Shown in pieces: positions 38,757 to 47,098 of a stretch of DNA of 47,098 nt. Position numbers and translations under genes: made by a program. Location of the stretch: assembly GCA_017694425.1 (NCBI GenBank), contig JADIMX010000128.1:1-47098 (forward strand), read 5' to 3'. Positions within the stretch are counted from its first letter, which is position 1. Every line of letters starts with the position of its first letter. This DNA is from Candidatus Fimicola merdigallinarum (GTDB lineage: Bacteria; Bacillota; Clostridia; Lachnospirales; Anaerotignaceae). The notes under the pieces were generated by a model. That model was not told the DNA's origin. It searched no databases and was given only the letters and a program-made list of their open reading frames with translations.

Positions 38757-39317
38757 TTGGCAGAGAAAAGCTGGGAAATGCTAGAGGGTGCTTGTAGAGG
38801 TTGTAAAAAGTGTAGACTTTGGGAAACTAGGACAAACATTGTTATAGGTACAGGCAATAAAAATGCAGATATAATGTTTGTTGGGGAAGGTCCGGGGCGA
38901 CAGGAGGATTTGACGGGAGAACCTTTTGTTGGTGACGCTGGAAAGCTTTTAGATAAAATGCTTAGTGCTATAAACCTTAGTCGTAATGAGGTTTATATTG
39001 CAAATGTTGTAAAATGTAGACCGCCAGGTAATAGGGACCCTCACGACGACGAGCAGGAGGCTTGTCTTAATTATTTAAGGTATCAGCTTATGCTTGTAAA
39101 ACCTAAAATAGTAGTTTGCCTTGGTAGAATTGCATCTAGGGTTATTATTTCACCGGATTTTAGGATAACTAAGGATAGAGGTAAATGGTATGACAAAAAA
39201 GGCTATAAATTTATAGCTACATATCACCCGTCAGCATTGCTTCGTGACCCTAGCAAAAAACGTCCTGCTTGGGAGGACTTTAAAAGTATAAGAAAAATGT
39301 ACGATAGTATAAAATAA
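38757..39317 (+). CDS. Uracil-DNA glycosylase, family 4-like (Fe-S type)
   Basis: MFVGEGPGRQEDLTGEPFVGDAGKLLDKML, YIANVVKCRPPGNRDP, ATYHPSALLR; Cys-rich N-terminus CRGCKKC. Confidence 0.93.
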   Translation: MAEKSWEMLEGACRGCKKCRLWETRTNIVIGTGNKNADIMFVGEGPGRQEDLTGEPFVGDAGKLLDKMLSAINLSRNEVYIANVVKCRPPGNRDPHDDEQEACLNYLRYQLMLVKPKIVVCLGRIASRVIISPDFRITKDRGKWYDKKGYKFIATYHPSALLRDPSKKRPAWEDFKSIRKMYDSIK

Positions 39318-39338
39318 ATTTTTTAAGGAGAGAATATT

Positions 39339-40244
39339 TTGGCAAAGAAATTTTATTCAGGCTTTGTTTCACTTGTAGGAAAGCCTAATGTAGGAAAATC
39401 AACACTTATGAACTGTCTTATTGGCGAAAAGATAGCTATAATATCAAATAAGCCACAGACAACTAGAAATAAAATTACAAGTATACTTACAAAAGAGGAT
39501 TATCAGGCTGTATTTATCGATACTCCAGGTATACATAAACCTAAATCAAAACTTGGACATTATATGGTAAAATCAGCAGAAACAAGCCTTAATGAGGTTG
39601 ATGTGGTGCTTATGCTTGTTGAACCTAGTGAAAAGGTTTGGGAGATGGATAGCTACGTTATAGAAAAACTTAAAAATGTAAAAACTCCTGTTGTGCTTGT
39701 AATAAATAAGGTTGATACAGTAGAGAAAGAAACTCTTTTAAAGGTTATAGATGTTTATAGAGGTCTTTACAATTTCGCTGAAATTGTACCGGTTTCAGCA
39801 TTAAAGGGAGAAAATACAGACACATTATTACAGGTTATAAAGAAATATCTTCCGGAAGGACCGCAGTATTTCCCAGCAGATATGGTTACTGACCAGCCTG
39901 AAAGACAGATAGCATCTGAGATAATAAGAGAGAAAGCATTAAGACTTTTACAAGACGAAATTCCTCACGGTATTGCTGTTGAAATAACATCTATGAAAAA
40001 AAGACAAGATAAAAATCTTGTAGATGTTCAAGCTACTATATACTGTGAAAGAGATTCCCACAAGGGAATTATAATCGGTAAGCAGGGTTCTATGCTTAAA
40101 AGAATTGGAACATACGCAAGACAGGATATAGAAAATCTTTTAGGCTCTCCTATAAATCTTCAGCTTTGGGTTAAGGTTAAAAAGGACTGGAGAGATAGCG
40201 ACTTTTTACTTAAAAATTTTGGCTACGATTCAAAAAATATTTAA
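39339..40244 (+). CDS. era: GTPase Era
   Basis: GKPNVGKSTLMNCLIGEK, DTPGIHKPKSKLG, C-terminal KH domain GIIIGKQGSMLKRIG. Confidence 0.98.
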   Translation: MAKKFYSGFVSLVGKPNVGKSTLMNCLIGEKIAIISNKPQTTRNKITSILTKEDYQAVFIDTPGIHKPKSKLGHYMVKSAETSLNEVDVVLMLVEPSEKVWEMDSYVIEKLKNVKTPVVLVINKVDTVEKETLLKVIDVYRGLYNFAEIVPVSALKGENTDTLLQVIKKYLPEGPQYFPADMVTDQPERQIASEIIREKALRLLQDEIPHGIAVEITSMKKRQDKNLVDVQATIYCERDSHKGIIIGKQGSMLKRIGTYARQDIENLLGSPINLQLWVKVKKDWRDSDFLLKNFGYDSKNI

Positions 40245-40325
40245 GAAATATTGGGAGAATATAAATCTATTATCGGGAGAACATATAAGTGTATAATTAA
40301 GTTTATATGAAAGAGGGTTCGGTAT

Positions 40326-40478
40326 ATGGATTTATTATGGACAATGTTTGAGAAAAGTGGAAATGTTGAGATTTACCTTAAGTATAAGGAAAGAGAGAGA
40401 AATGACTTTGAAAGCCTTAACAAAGGTGGTCTTGAAGTAGCACATTTTGGCGAAAACAAGATTATGAACATATTTTAA
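40326..40478 (+). CDS. yqzL: YqzL-family small protein (absent from supplied ORF track)
   Basis: MDLLWTMFEKSGNVEIYLKYKERERNDFESLNKGGLEVAHFGENKIMNIF, between era and recO as in Bacillus. Confidence 0.8.
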   Translation: MDLLWTMFEKSGNVEIYLKYKERERNDFESLNKGGLEVAHFGENKIMNIF

Positions 40479-40525
40479 GGTGGATTTTATATCCACCTAT
40501 TTTTACATACGGAAGTGGTGCGTTT

Positions 40526-41263
40526 ATGGCTATTGAGAAGATTAGAGGTATAGTTATAAAGGAAATGAATAAAGGTGAAACCAGTAAAAACCTTATTGTG
40601 CTTGCTAAGGGTAAAGGTAAGATTTTTATGTCGGCTAAGGGTTCAAGAAAGTCTAAAAGCCCTCTTATGGCATCTAGTCAGATTTTTTCCTACTGCGATT
40701 ATGTAGCCTTTGAAAGTAAAAATTTCTACAATATAAACCAAGCTGAAATTATAGAAAACTTCTATAATATAAGAACGGATATAGAAAAACTTGCCTACGC
40801 TTCATATATTGTTGATTTGGTGGAGAGAACTTGCCCCGAGGATATGGAGTGTGACGATATTATGCTACTTCTTTTAAAAACTCTATCTGTACTATCAAAA
40901 ACAGATATAAACCCTAGATTTTTAACAGTTATATTTGAAATAAAATATATGTCCCTTATGGGTTTTATGCCTGAAACAGATAGCTGTGTTTTTTGTGGTA
41001 ATAATGAAAGCCTTAGCTATTTTTCTATGGCTGAGGGTGGAGTTATGTGTGAAAAGTGTAAGAAAAAAGGTTTTGACGGTAGTTTTATATCCGGTGGCAC
41101 TTTATCGGCACTTAAGTATATATTATGTAGTGATATTAAAAAACTATTTTCATTTAAGGTATCTGACGAGGTTTTCTTTGAGCTTAGAAGTATATCAAGA
41201 AAATATATTGCTTCTCATATAAATATGACCTTTAAAACCCTTGAGTTTGCCGAGAGCCTTTAA
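40526..41263 (+). CDS. recO: DNA repair protein RecO
   Basis: IRGIVIKEMNKGETSKNLIVLAKGKGKIFMSAKGSRK; Zn-finger CVFCGN...CEKCK; synteny. Confidence 0.95.
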   Translation: MAIEKIRGIVIKEMNKGETSKNLIVLAKGKGKIFMSAKGSRKSKSPLMASSQIFSYCDYVAFESKNFYNINQAEIIENFYNIRTDIEKLAYASYIVDLVERTCPEDMECDDIMLLLLKTLSVLSKTDINPRFLTVIFEIKYMSLMGFMPETDSCVFCGNNESLSYFSMAEGGVMCEKCKKKGFDGSFISGGTLSALKYILCSDIKKLFSFKVSDEVFFELRSISRKYIASHINMTFKTLEFAESL

Positions 41264-41279
41264 GGTATTGACAAATTTA

Positions 41280-41527
41280 GATACATTTGATAGATTTATA
41301 AATAAGTTAATAAATTGCGTTGATGAAAAGGAGTAGTACTGTGTATACTTAAAGAGAGCTGACGGTTGGTGTAAGTCGGTAGTTAAGCAGTATGAAGGCG
41401 TTTCGGAGCATTTTTCTATGAGAGGGCATATATTTTTATGTGTCAAAGAGGGTGGAACCGCGGAAGTTAATGGCTTTCGTCCCTTACAATATATTTTTGT
41501 TGTAATGGGATTGAGGGCTTTTTTTAT
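41280..41527 (+). promoter_or_regulatory. T-box leader, glycine type, upstream of glyQS
   Basis: AAAGAGGGTGGAACCGCGG (41445-41463); candidate specifier GGC at 41397-41399 in GAAGGCG; terminator GTCCCTTACAA...TTGTAATGGGATTGAGGGCTTTTTTT. Confidence 0.92.
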
Positions 41528-41584
41528 TTTAAAAAATATCCCTTTAATATCCCAAAAATCTAAATTTTTTCGGAGGTATATATA

Positions 41585-42970
41585 ATGGAAAAGACGATGG
41601 AAAAAATTGTTGCACTTGCTAAAGCAAGAGGTTTTGTTTACCCAGGTTCAGAAATTTACGGTGGACTTGCCAACACTTGGGACTACGGCCCTATTGGTGT
41701 GGAGCTTAAAAACAATGTTAAAAAAGCTTGGTGGAAAAAATTTGTACAGGAAAGCCCATACAATGTAGGTGTTGACTGTGCTATACTTATGAACCCTATG
41801 ACTTGGGTTGCATCAGGTCACGTTGGTGGATTTAGCGACCCGCTTATGGACTGTAAGGAATGTAAAGAGAGATTTAGAGCCGACAAGATGATAGAGGACT
41901 TTATGGCTGAAAAAGGTATGCCAGAAGAGGCTGTTGACGGTTGGAGCAATGAGAAAATGAAACAGTTCATTGACGACAACAACATACCTTGCCCAAGCTG
42001 TGGTGCTCACAACTTTACAGATATTAGACAGTTTAACCTTATGTTTAAAACATTTCAGGGTGTTACAGAAGATGCTAAAAATACAGTTTATCTTCGTCCA
42101 GAAACTGCTCAGGGTATATTCGTAAACTTTAAAAATGTTCAGAGAACATCAAGAAAGAAAATACCTTTCGGTATAGCTCAGGTTGGTAAATCATTTAGAA
42201 ATGAGATTACTCCAGGTAACTTTACTTTCAGAACAAGAGAATTCGAACAGATGGAGCTTGAATTCTTCTGTAAACCTGACACAGACCTTGAATGGTTCGG
42301 ATACTGGAAAGATTACTGTGTAAACTTCCTTAAAGGCTTAGGTATAAAAGATGACGAAATGCGTATTCGTGACCACGAACAGGAAGAACTTTCACACTAC
42401 AGTAAAGCTACAAGCGATATTGAGTTCCTTTTCCCATTCGGTTGGGGCGAGCTTTGGGGTATAGCTGATAGAACAGACTTTGACCTTACACAGCATCAGA
42501 ACACATCTGGTGAGGATATGTCATACTTCGACCAAGAAATGAATGAAAAATATATCCCTTACGTTATAGAGCCATCTTTAGGTGCAGACCGAGTTACACT
42601 TGCTTTCCTTTGCTCAGCTTATGACGAGGAGGAAGTAGGAGAGGGAGATGTTAGAACAGTTCTTCATTTCCACCCAGCATTAGCACCTGTTAAAGCTGCT
42701 GTTCTTCCTTTATCTAAAAAACTTTCAGAGAAAGCAACAGAGGTTTACTCTATGCTTGCTAAAGAGTTTAATGTTGAGTATGATGAGGCTGGAAGTATCG
42801 GTAAGCGTTACAGAAGACAGGACGAAATAGGTACTCCTTTCTGTATAACATACGATTTCGATTCTTTAGAAAACAATACTGTTACAGTTAGGGATAGAGA
42901 TACTATGGAACAGATTAGACTTTCAATAGATGAACTTATTCCTTACCTTAAAGGTAAAATGGAATTTTAA
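41585..42970 (+). CDS. glyQS: Glycyl-tRNA synthetase (class II, single-chain)
   Basis: [43 protein letters not shown]. Confidence 0.97.
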   Translation: MEKTMEKIVALAKARGFVYPGSEIYGGLANTWDYGPIGVELKNNVKKAWWKKFVQESPYNVGVDCAILMNPMTWVASGHVGGFSDPLMDCKECKERFRADKMIEDFMAEKGMPEEAVDGWSNEKMKQFIDDNNIPCPSCGAHNFTDIRQFNLMFKTFQGVTEDAKNTVYLRPETAQGIFVNFKNVQRTSRKKIPFGIAQVGKSFRNEITPGNFTFRTREFEQMELEFFCKPDTDLEWFGYWKDYCVNFLKGLGIKDDEMRIRDHEQEELSHYSKATSDIEFLFPFGWGELWGIADRTDFDLTQHQNTSGEDMSYFDQEMNEKYIPYVIEPSLGADRVTLAFLCSAYDEEEVGEGDVRTVLHFHPALAPVKAAVLPLSKKLSEKATEVYSMLAKEFNVEYDEAGSIGKRYRRQDEIGTPFCITYDFDSLENNTVTVRDRDTMEQIRLSIDELIPYLKGKMEF

Positions 42971-42980
42971 TTAATAAAAA

Positions 42981-43008
42981 AAGCAGAGTTTAAAAACTCT
43001 GCTTTTTT
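42981..43008. terminator. Bidirectional terminator after glyQS
   Basis: AAGCAGAGTTTAAAAACTCTGCTTTTTTT. Confidence 0.85.
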
Positions 43009-43010
43009 TA

Positions 43011-43565
43011 TTATATTCTTCTGTATTCTAAAGGTAAATCGTAGCCAAATGTTCTTTTTCCGTTTACTTCTATTATTTCAGATACTTCAAGTACGTCTTT
43101 AGAAAATCTTTCAAAAAGTTTAAACTGCATTACAGGTGAGAAATTGCTTACACTTCCACCTTCCCATACACCGTTATTTTCTTTGTATATTGCTGGAGTA
43201 AATTTTTCAGATACTTTAAGACCTTCAAAATCTAATGTATCAATGTTTTCATATGTGAGATTTTGTTTTGTATATCCTTCAGGCGTTTCATATGATGTGA
43301 GTTTTACACTTCCGTCTGATTCTTCTGTGAAAAGAAAAATATGAGGCATTGAGTTTGTATGGTCATTTACTGTGTAGTAGCTTTCCTCAAGAATTAAGAT
43401 TCCTTTAAAATCGCTAGGTAAATTTTTGATTTTGTCATTTAATACAGTGTTTACGTGTTTTGCGAAAGGATAGCCTTCTATACCTTCTTTTTTAAATCTT
43501 TCAAGTTGTACTGAGTTGTCGAAAACTCCACAAAGTAAATCTGTAAAATTTTTAAGAATATTCAT
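43011..43565 (-). CDS. Hypothetical protein
   Basis: 184 aa ORF, aaggagtgg SD upstream on minus strand; family not recognised. Confidence 0.75.
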   Translation of the reverse strand: MNILKNFTDLLCGVFDNSVQLERFKKEGIEGYPFAKHVNTVLNDKIKNLPSDFKGILILEESYYTVNDHTNSMPHIFLFTEESDGSVKLTSYETPEGYTKQNLTYENIDTLDFEGLKVSEKFTPAIYKENNGVWEGGSVSNFSPVMQFKLFERFSKDVLEVSEIIEVNGKRTFGYDLPLEYRRI

Positions 43566-44078
43566 ATTAAACCACTCCTTAAGGATTATATTTTATAAAG
43601 TATATTTACGAGTTTAATATAAATAAGTCTTATAATTAGTATTTGTGAATTTAATGCTGATTAAATTTAAAACAATTAGTACAGTTAATTTATACAGTAT
43701 AATTATTCGAAAACTTATTTTTAATATATAATTTGTATACTTTATTCAAATACAAAAAAGTTTTATGTTATTAAAGTTATAAAATACAAATTTATAGAAA
43801 ATATATTAAAAAAATATAATTTATAATCTAAAATTTGAGTTATTTTAACATTTAAAAAATAAATTTTAATAATTTAATACAATATTACTATTAAATTATT
43901 GAGATTTTATTTGATTAATGTTATAATAAATAACGAAACAAAAACATAGCTATAATATGTGGCTTATATTTATGTACGAAAATGAATTTTATGTACATTA
44001 TTCATATAAATCTCACTATATTGTTGCATAAGAGTTTTTGATTTTTTAAGTTTTATAGAGGATTGGGAGGTTTTAGAG

Positions 44079-46709
44079 ATGAGTAAAAAGTACGTTTATA
44101 TGTTTAGCGAAGGTAACGCTTCTATGAGAAATTTACTCGGAGGTAAAGGAGCCAACTTGGCAGAGATGACAAGACTGGGTCTTCCTATCCCCCAAGGTTT
44201 TACAATAACAACAGAGGCTTGTACAGATTATAATCAGGGCGGAAAAGAATTAACACCTAATATGAAAAAACAAATTGATGAAGCCTTAGTTAAATTGGAG
44301 GAATTAGCAGGTAAAAAATTTGGTGATACTGAAAACCCATTATTAGTATCTGTTCGTTCCGGTGCCAGAGCATCTATGCCTGGTATGATGGACACAGTTT
44401 TAAACTTAGGTCTTAATGATGTTTCTGTTGAAGGTCTTGCTAAAAAGACAGGAAATCCAAGATTTGCTTGGGATTCTTACAGAAGATTTATTATGATGTT
44501 TGCTGATGTTGTTATTGGTGTTTCAAAATCAAAATTCGAAAGACTTCTTGATGAATACAAAGAAAAGGTTGGTGCTAAATACGATACTGACCTTACAGCA
44601 GAAGATTTAAAAACTGTGGCTTGTGAATTCAAAAAACTTTATTTTGAAGACCAAGGCAAAGAATTCCCTCAAGAGCCTAAAGAACAGTTATACGCTGCTG
44701 CTAAAGCTGTATTCCATTCTTGGGATAACCCTAGAGCCTTTGTATATAGAAGGATGAACGATATCCCTTATAGCTGGGGTACTGCCGTAAATGTTCAGAT
44801 GATGGTATTTGGTAATATGGGTGATACATCAGGTACTGGTGTTGCCTTTACAAGAAACGCAGCTACAGGCGAGAAAACTATGATGGGTGAATACCTTGTT
44901 AATGCTCAGGGTGAAGACGTTGTTGCCGGCGTTAGAACTCCTAAACCTATTGCAAAACTTAAAGAAGATATGCCAGAGGTTTATGACCAGTTTATGGCTA
45001 TTGCTAATAAATTAGAAAAACACTATAAAGATATGCAGGATATGGAATTTACAGTTGAGGAAGGTAAACTTTACTTCTTACAGACAAGAAACGGTAAAAG
45101 AACTGCTCCTGCTGCTATAAAAATTGCAGTTGATATGGTTGACGAGGGTCTTATTACGAAAGAAGAGGCACTTATGAAGATTGAGCCTAAACAGTTAGAC
45201 CAGCTTTTACACCCAGCCTTTGACCCTGCTATATTAAAAACTGCTAAAGAAATCGGAAAAGGACTTCCTGCTTCTCCAGGTGCTGCTGCTGGTAAAGTTG
45301 TATTTACTGCTGAAGATGCTAAATCTTGGGCTAATGCCGGTGAGAGAGTTGTCCTTGTTCGTCTTGAAACTTCACCTGAAGATATTGAGGGTATGGTTGC
45401 TGCACAGGGTATACTTACAGTTCGTGGTGGTATGACAAGTCACGCTGCCGTTGTTGCTCGTGGTATGGGTACTTGCTGTGTTTCAGGCTGTGAAGAAATA
45501 AAAATGAATGAAAAAGCTAAGTCATTTGAGCTTGGTGGAGTTACTATAAAAGAGGGCGACTACATATCACTTGATGGTTCAACAGGTAAAATCTATAATA
45601 TGGACATTCCAACAGTAGAACCTGAATTCTCAGGAGATTTTGCTAAAATTATGCGTTGGGCTGACGAAAAGAGAAAACTTAAAGTAAGAACTAATGCAGA
45701 CTCTCCAAAAGATGCTAGTATTGCAGTAGGTTTCGGTGCTGAGGGTATCGGTCTTACTAGAACTGAGCATATGTTCTTTGAGCCTGAAAGAATTCTTAAC
45801 TTTAGAAAAGTTATACTCTCTGATAGTGTTGAGGAGAGAGAAAAAGCTCTCGCAGGTATCAAACCATATCAGAAAGATGACTTCGTTGGTATATATGAAG
45901 CTATGAAAGGTAGACCGGTTACAATCCGTCTTCTTGACCCACCACTTCACGAGTTCCTTCCTCAGACTGATGAAGAATATGAAGTGCTTGCAAAGGAAAT
46001 GGGTAAAACTGTTGAGGAGCTTAAAATTAAAGGTCGCGGACTTCACGAGCTTAACCCTATGATGGGACATCGTGGTTGCCGTCTTGCTGTAAGCTATCCG
46101 GAAATAGCTAAAATGCAGGCATCTGCTATTATAGAAGCTGCTATACAGGTTAAAGAGCAGAAAGGATATGAAATTGTTCCAGAGATAATGATTCCTCTTG
46201 TAGGAGATGTTAAGGAATTAAAATACGTTAAAAAATTAATAGTTGAAGTAGCTGAGGAGCTTATCGATAAAGCACCTATTACAATGAATTATCTTGTAGG
46301 TACTATGATTGAAATCCCTAGAGCTGCTCTTACTGCTGATGCTATTGCTACTGAGGCTGAGTTCTTCTCATTCGGTACAAATGACCTTACACAGTTAACA
46401 TACGGATTATCTCGTGATGATGCCGGTAAAATACTTGCTGATTACATTGATAAGAATATATATGAAGGTGACCCAACTGCTAAACTTGACCAGACAGGTG
46501 TGGGTCAGTTAATGGAGATGGCTGTTAATAAAGCTAAACCTGTACGCCCTGATATCCATTTAGGAATCTGTGGAGAACACGGTGGTGACCCATCTTCAAT
46601 AGAATTCTGCCATAAGATAGGTCTTGATTACGTTTCTTGTTCACCATTTAGAGTGCCAATAGCAAGACTTGCTGCCGCACAGGCTGAAATAACTAATCCA
46701 AGACAGTAA
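44079..46709 (+). CDS. ppdK: Pyruvate, phosphate dikinase
   Basis: 876 aa; GGKGANLAEMTRLGLPIPQGFTI, RGGMTSHAAVVARGMGTCCVSG (phospho-His), FSFGTNDLTQLTYG. Confidence 0.98.
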   Translation: MSKKYVYMFSEGNASMRNLLGGKGANLAEMTRLGLPIPQGFTITTEACTDYNQGGKELTPNMKKQIDEALVKLEELAGKKFGDTENPLLVSVRSGARASMPGMMDTVLNLGLNDVSVEGLAKKTGNPRFAWDSYRRFIMMFADVVIGVSKSKFERLLDEYKEKVGAKYDTDLTAEDLKTVACEFKKLYFEDQGKEFPQEPKEQLYAAAKAVFHSWDNPRAFVYRRMNDIPYSWGTAVNVQMMVFGNMGDTSGTGVAFTRNAATGEKTMMGEYLVNAQGEDVVAGVRTPKPIAKLKEDMPEVYDQFMAIANKLEKHYKDMQDMEFTVEEGKLYFLQTRNGKRTAPAAIKIAVDMVDEGLITKEEALMKIEPKQLDQLLHPAFDPAILKTAKEIGKGLPASPGAAAGKVVFTAEDAKSWANAGERVVLVRLETSPEDIEGMVAAQGILTVRGGMTSHAAVVARGMGTCCVSGCEEIKMNEKAKSFELGGVTIKEGDYISLDGSTGKIYNMDIPTVEPEFSGDFAKIMRWADEKRKLKVRTNADSPKDASIAVGFGAEGIGLTRTEHMFFEPERILNFRKVILSDSVEEREKALAGIKPYQKDDFVGIYEAMKGRPVTIRLLDPPLHEFLPQTDEEYEVLAKEMGKTVEELKIKGRGLHELNPMMGHRGCRLAVSYPEIAKMQASAIIEAAIQVKEQKGYEIVPEIMIPLVGDVKELKYVKKLIVEVAEELIDKAPITMNYLVGTMIEIPRAALTADAIATEAEFFSFGTNDLTQLTYGLSRDDAGKILADYIDKNIYEGDPTAKLDQTGVGQLMEMAVNKAKPVRPDIHLGICGEHGGDPSSIEFCHKIGLDYVSCSPFRVPIARLAAAQAEITNPRQ

Positions 46710-46732
46710 TAATTATTAAGATTAAATTATTA

Positions 46733-46770
46733 GGCAGGTATATCTCGTAATAGGGGATACCTGCCTTTTT
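46733..46770 (+). terminator. Terminator after ppdK
   Basis: GGCAGGTATatctcgtaatagggGATACCTGCCTTTTT. Confidence 0.8.
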
Positions 46771-46913
46771 AACTATGTTTAAAATAGTTCTTTTACTTAA
46801 TATAATATTTTCAAAATATATTGTAATAGTGTGTTGGTAATAGTATAATTATGACATATACATATGAAAAACAAAGGTTTTTAAATATTTTTAAATTTTT
46901 TTCAAAAAAAGTG

Positions 46914-46941
46914 TTGACATAGTTTTGAATATGTGTATAAT
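46914..46941 (+). promoter_or_regulatory. Sigma-A promoter P1
   Basis: TTGACA - 16 nt - TATAAT with an A/T-rich UP-like upstream tract. Confidence 0.85.
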
Positions 46942-47019
46942 AAATATTCGTGACCGGCAAACAAAAGCCGACACGAAACATCAAAAAAATAAGTTTTAAA
47001 AAAGAATTTAAAAAAGTTC

Positions 47020-47047
47020 TTGACAAACTAAAAAAACCTGATATAAT
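47020..47047 (+). promoter_or_regulatory. Sigma-A promoter P2
   Basis: TTGACA - 16 nt - TATAAT with an A/T-rich UP-like upstream tract. Confidence 0.85.
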
Positions 47048-47098
47048 GAATAAACGTGACTGCGAAATGTAAGTAACAGCCGTTAAAACATTAAAAGG

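Noticed and set aside
40245-40325. Short repeat GGGAGAA(T/C)ATATAA between era and yqzL as a regulatory repeat
   Set aside because: Only two short imperfect copies in AT-rich sequence; not distinguishable from chance.
43958-44029. Tiny ORF MWLIFMYENEFYVHYSYKSHYIVA upstream of ppdK
   Set aside because: Only 24 codons with no convincing SD; AT-rich sequence easily yields such ORFs and there is no independent support.
46811-47026. Minus-strand 71 aa ORF over the tandem promoters
   Set aside because: Low-complexity Phe/Asn/Tyr-rich translation of an A/T tract overlapping two strong promoters; no SD.
1-47098. CRISPR array, prophage, toxin-antitoxin or known defence island
   Set aside because: No regularly spaced repeats, phage structural genes, or defence nucleases other than TnpB were seen.
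1-47098. tRNA or rRNA genes inside the window
   Set aside because: No tRNA cloverleaf motifs or 16S/23S signatures recognised; the right-edge promoters only suggest such genes outside.

Overview
AT-rich chromosomal window that reads as an anaerobic Firmicute (Clostridia-like). It is almost entirely protein coding. Left to right: a DUF1576 membrane protein and a sigma-54-activator-like regulator; a minus-strand leuA-leuC-leuD-leuB operon with a Leu T-box leader; a GntR/ABC module; a SorC-type regulator with a degenerate HPr-like protein; a BTAD/SARP-type regulator with a small partner protein; a minus-strand type IV pilus/T2SS-like mini-cluster (T2SF, four small one-TM proteins, PilT); a TnpB-only IS200/IS605-type element with a candidate omega RNA; a secreted transglutaminase; an AEC transporter and a divergent polysaccharide deacetylase; an intergenic cluster of DnaA-box-like 9-mers next to recU; two TldD/PmbA genes, ogt, pepF, an O-acetylhomoserine sulfhydrylase-like gene, glgB, rpsU and yqeY; a conserved yqfC-yqfD-phoH-pgpH-ybeY-cdd-udg-era-yqzL-recO operon rich in UUG starts; Gly T-box plus glyQS; ppdK; and, at the right edge, two tandem strong sigma-A promoters. 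The best leads are the DnaA-box cluster (22007-22157), the pilus-like cluster lacking visible PilB, PilD and a canonical pilin, the HPr-like protein with no phosphorylatable His15/Ser46, the bEBP lacking GAFTGA, the BTAD protein with a GGDEF-like tail, the C-depleted 300 bp intergenic tract, and the TnpB insertion abutting the T2SF gene. All calls come from reading the sequence and translations by eye. No searches were run.
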